This document shows, piece by piece, positions 61,823-64,000 of a stretch of 64,000 bases of DNA. The notes beneath the pieces are model-generated. The model did no database searches. It worked only from the letters and a program-made list of their open reading frames with translations, and was not told the DNA's origin. The translations under genes and the position numbers were made by a program. How positions within the stretch are numbered: position 1 is the first letter of the stretch; each line of letters begins with the position of its first letter. The stretch spans positions 62,001-126,000 of the forward strand of contig NZ_JARGZA010000008.1 in assembly GCF_030973515.1 (NCBI RefSeq), read 5' to 3'. The DNA is from Jannaschia maritima (GTDB lineage: Bacteria > Pseudomonadota > Alphaproteobacteria > Rhodobacterales > Rhodobacteraceae).

Positions 61823-62637
61823 TCGGCGCGGACCGGCTGGCCGGATCGGACGCCGTGGCCGTGATCCCCGCCCGGGACGAGGCCGCGCGCCTGCCCCGCG
61901 CGGTCGCGTCGCTGCGCCGTGCGGGCGTGGCGGTGCTGGTGGTCGCGAACGGCTGCCTGGACGCGACCGCCGCGGTGGCCCGCGACGCGGGCGCGGCGGT
62001 GATCGAGCGGCCCGCGCTGCAGGGCGGCGTGGGCGAAGCGCGGCGCATCGGCATGGCCGCCATCCTGGACCGGGCCCCGCGCGCGCGGATCGTCATGACC
62101 ACCGACGCCGATTGCACGCTGGGCGCGGGCACGATGACGGCCCTGCGGCGCGCGCTGATCCAGGCCGACGCGGTCTTCGGGCGGGTCGAGCCGGACCCGG
62201 ACGAGTTCGCGGCCCTGCCGCTCCACGTCCGCCGCCACGGCATCCTGGAGGATCGCCACGACGCCCTACTGGCCGAGATCGAGGGCATCGGCGCGGCCCT
62301 GGCGTGGGACCCCCCGCGGCGGCACAACCAATCCCCCGGCGCGCTGATCGCGTTCCGGCCCGGGGCCTATGCCGCGACGGGCGGCTTCGTGCCCCTGCGC
62401 TGCCACGAGGACCGCACCATGGCCGAGACCCTGGTGGCCCGGGGCCTGCGGGTCGCGCGGCCCTGGGACGCCGCCGTGATCGCGTCCTGTCGCACCACGG
62501 GACGCGCGGCGGGCGGCATGGCCGACACCATCGCCCGGCGTGCCGTGTCCGACCTGGACCCCGAGACGACGCGCCTGCGCGACGCCTGCGCCGCGCTCGA
62601 AGGGCGCCGCGACGCCCTGCGCGCCGCCGCGACCTGA
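61819..62637 (+). CDS. Glycosyltransferase family 2 protein
   Basis: A 272-aa GT-A enzyme. AVIPARDEAARLPRAVASL is the nucleotide-binding start, MTTDADC holds the DxD metal motif, and CHEDRTMAE is the catalytic ED region. It is not membrane bound. The GTG start overlaps the methyltransferase stop. It is last in the four-gene set and is followed 33 bases later by manganese catalase. Donor and acceptor are unknown. Confidence 0.87.
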   Translation: MIGADRLAGSDAVAVIPARDEAARLPRAVASLRRAGVAVLVVANGCLDATAAVARDAGAAVIERPALQGGVGEARRIGMAAILDRAPRARIVMTTDADCTLGAGTMTALRRALIQADAVFGRVEPDPDEFAALPLHVRRHGILEDRHDALLAEIEGIGAALAWDPPRRHNQSPGALIAFRPGAYAATGGFVPLRCHEDRTMAETLVARGLRVARPWDAAVIASCRTTGRAAGGMADTIARRAVSDLDPETTRLRDACAALEGRRDALRAAAT

Positions 62638-62670
62638 CCTTCCCGACCCCAACACGACAGGAGAAAGACC

Positions 62671-63498
62671 ATGTTCCATCATTCCGCCAAGCTGCAATAC
62701 GAGGTTCGCGTCGACACGCCGGATCCGGTCTTCGCCAAGTGGCTGCAGCAGGCCATCGGCGGCGTCGAGGGCGAGATCCGCGTCGCCATGCAGTACATGT
62801 TCCAGGCCATGGGCGCGCGCGGCGACGCGAAGTATCGCGACATGCTGATGATGACCGCCACGGAGGAGCTGTCCCATATCGAGTTCCTGGGCCACGCCGT
62901 CGCCCTGAACCTGGAAGGCGCCCCCCTGGAGGCGCAGGAGGCCGCGTCCCAGGACATGGTCGTGGGCGCCATCATGGGGGGCATGAACCCGCGGCACCTC
63001 CTGTCGTCGGGGCTGTCCGCGATGCCGGTCAACTCCAACGGCGTCCCCTTCGACATGTCCCACGTCTATGCATCGGGCAACATCACCGCCGACATGTTCG
63101 CCAACGCCATGGCCGAGATGACGGGCCGCACGCTGGCCGGCCGCCTGTACAACATGACGAACGACGCCGGCATGAAGGACATGCTGTCCTTCCTGATCGC
63201 GCGGGACACGATGCACCAGCAGCAATGGCTGGCGGTGATCGAGGATCTGGGCGGCATCGAGAAGTGCCTGCCGATCCCCAACTCGATCCCGGAGGACCAC
63301 GAGAACCTGGAGCATTCGTACTACTTCCTGAACACGTCGATCGACGAGCCGACGCCGCAGGGCGTGTGGACGAACGGTGGTCGGGCGATGGACGGGCGCG
63401 GGACCTATACCGCGAAGGATTCCGCGGCGCCGATGGGCCAGAAGCCCGATCTGGGCAAGGCCCGGCCGAACTCCGCCGCCCAGAAGGAGCAGATGTAG
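62671..63498 (+). CDS. Manganese catalase
   Basis: A 275-aa di-manganese catalase. Metal ligands are visible: Glu in GGVEGEIRVAMQYM, Glu and His in TEELSHIEFL, and His in ARDTMHQQQW. It destroys hydrogen peroxide in the cytoplasm without heme. The ATG at 62671 has AGGAGA upstream. It lies 33 bp after the GT2 gene and could be co-transcribed with the four-gene cluster. The disordered C-terminal tail (about 240-275) is rich in Lys, Pro and Gln. Confidence 0.92.
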   Translation: MFHHSAKLQYEVRVDTPDPVFAKWLQQAIGGVEGEIRVAMQYMFQAMGARGDAKYRDMLMMTATEELSHIEFLGHAVALNLEGAPLEAQEAASQDMVVGAIMGGMNPRHLLSSGLSAMPVNSNGVPFDMSHVYASGNITADMFANAMAEMTGRTLAGRLYNMTNDAGMKDMLSFLIARDTMHQQQWLAVIEDLGGIEKCLPIPNSIPEDHENLEHSYYFLNTSIDEPTPQGVWTNGGRAMDGRGTYTAKDSAAPMGQKPDLGKARPNSAAQKEQM

Positions 63499-63621
63499 CC
63501 CGCATCGCCCCCGCGGTCCGGCCCGCCGTTCCGTGTCATGCTCCCCCCGGGGCGGCGGACGTGGCCGAACCGTTGCAAAGGCGTCGGGCGCGCCATGCGC
63601 CGCCCGGATGCGTCCGGATCG

Positions 63622-63647
63622 GACCGTCGCCTTCGGGGGCGGCGGTC
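63622..63647. terminator. Convergent hairpin terminator
   Basis: GACCGTCGCC (63622-63631) pairs with GGCGGCGGTC (63638-63647), with one G-T pair and a six-base loop. It lies between the manganese catalase and the minus-strand oxidoreductase and includes part of the latter's stop codon. There is no T tract. Confidence 0.4.
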
Positions 63648-64000
63648 AGTCCAGCCGGAAGCCGATGGACCGGACGTAGCGGCCGAACCCGTCCCGTTCC
63701 GGCAGGGCGTATTGCCTGACCTTGTCGTCGGACCAGCCGTAATCGGGCGTCGCGCCGTGCCGCGCCACGTCGCGCTGCACGGCATAGGGTTGGACCGCGC
63801 GCCGCGCGGCATCGTACCCGGCGATCGCCTCGCGCAGGCCATCCTCGCGGTAGCGGTCGGCATGGACCGTCGCTGACAAGGGCAGGCGCATCGAGATCGG
63901 GGACGCCGCGGCGGGGAAGCCGATCGCCAGCCCCGCGAACGGGAACACGTGGTCCGGCAGGTCCAGCAGGTCCGACACCGCCGCGGCCTCGTTGCGCACG
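63646..64000 (-). CDS. Nitroreductase-type NADPH-dependent oxidoreductase, C-terminal part (start outside window)
   Basis: The last ~117 residues of a flavin oxidoreductase of the NfsA/FRP branch. LLDLPDHVFPFAGLAIGFPA and ISMRLPLSATVHADRY are the conserved C-terminal blocks, ending with FGRYVRSIGFRLD (shown from GFGRYVRSIGF). Such enzymes reduce nitroaromatics or quinones with FMN. The N-terminal FMN-binding part lies beyond the window, so the family call rests on this half. Confidence 0.75.
   Translation of the reverse strand, partial: VRNEAAAVSDLLDLPDHVFPFAGLAIGFPAAASPISMRLPLSATVHADRYREDGLREAIAGYDAARRAVQPYAVQRDVARHGATPDYGWSDDKVRQYALPERDGFGRYVRSIGFRLD

Overview
This window is a GC-rich (roughly 70%), densely packed bacterial chromosome or megaplasmid segment. 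The translated proteins, the frequent GTGA/ATGA stop-start overlaps, and the wealth of TRAP, tripartite tricarboxylate (TTT) and ABC uptake systems point to an alphaproteobacterium, most likely Rhodobacterales. Genus cannot be set from sequence reading alone. I see no rRNA, tRNA, CRISPR array, insertion sequence or phage integration module.

Layout. 0-1.2 kb: tail of a PIG-L-type protein and a DMT exporter. 1.3-22.1 kb: a catabolic cluster with a glucose/mannose-type ABC importer, two paralogous GMC oxidoreductases, an aldehyde dehydrogenase, a fused CoA-transferase, an enoyl-CoA hydratase, an acyl-CoA dehydrogenase, an SDR, two aldo/keto reductases, DUF993, TIM-barrel and HbpS-like proteins, and a TetR regulator. 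Six sites with a common inverted repeat, consensus AAGTAACC-N4-GGTTACTT, lie at the promoters of all of its transcription units. I read this as one TetR-type regulon and as the best candidate for an undescribed system. A two-gene insert (16.5-17.9 kb) breaks the cluster; its unusual 325-aa protein sits behind a perfect CRP-type site.

22.1-25.5 kb: two GT4 glycosyltransferases and a divergent alpha/alpha-toroid protein. 25.7-35.5 kb: a TRAP transporter with an embedded TetR gene, an amidohydrolase, a complete Liv-type ABC importer and a GAF protein, apparently one catabolic operon for an N-acyl or peptide-like substrate. 35.7-40 kb: a DUF2793/pyocin-knob tail-fibre-like protein, a GT4 and a nucleotide-sugar dehydrogenase. 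40-47.2 kb: PcaB-like and PcaD-like enzymes, a class III CoA-transferase, a TTT transporter and a divergent LysR regulator.

47.2-54.3 kb: a TSUP exporter, a PP2C phosphatase, and a second TTT transporter with OtnK/OtnC for four-carbon sugar acids. 54.4-57.2 kb: a large chemoreceptor. 57.3-59.4 kb: an amino-sugar module (SIS isomerase/deaminase and NagA). 59.5-63.5 kb: an overlapping four-gene cluster (acyl-CoA-dehydrogenase-like, PIG-L deacetylase, NodS-like methyltransferase, GT2) followed by a manganese catalase. The window ends in a nitroreductase-type gene on the minus strand.

Overall this is an accessory nutrient-scavenging region: each block pairs an importer with its enzymes and usually with its own regulator.
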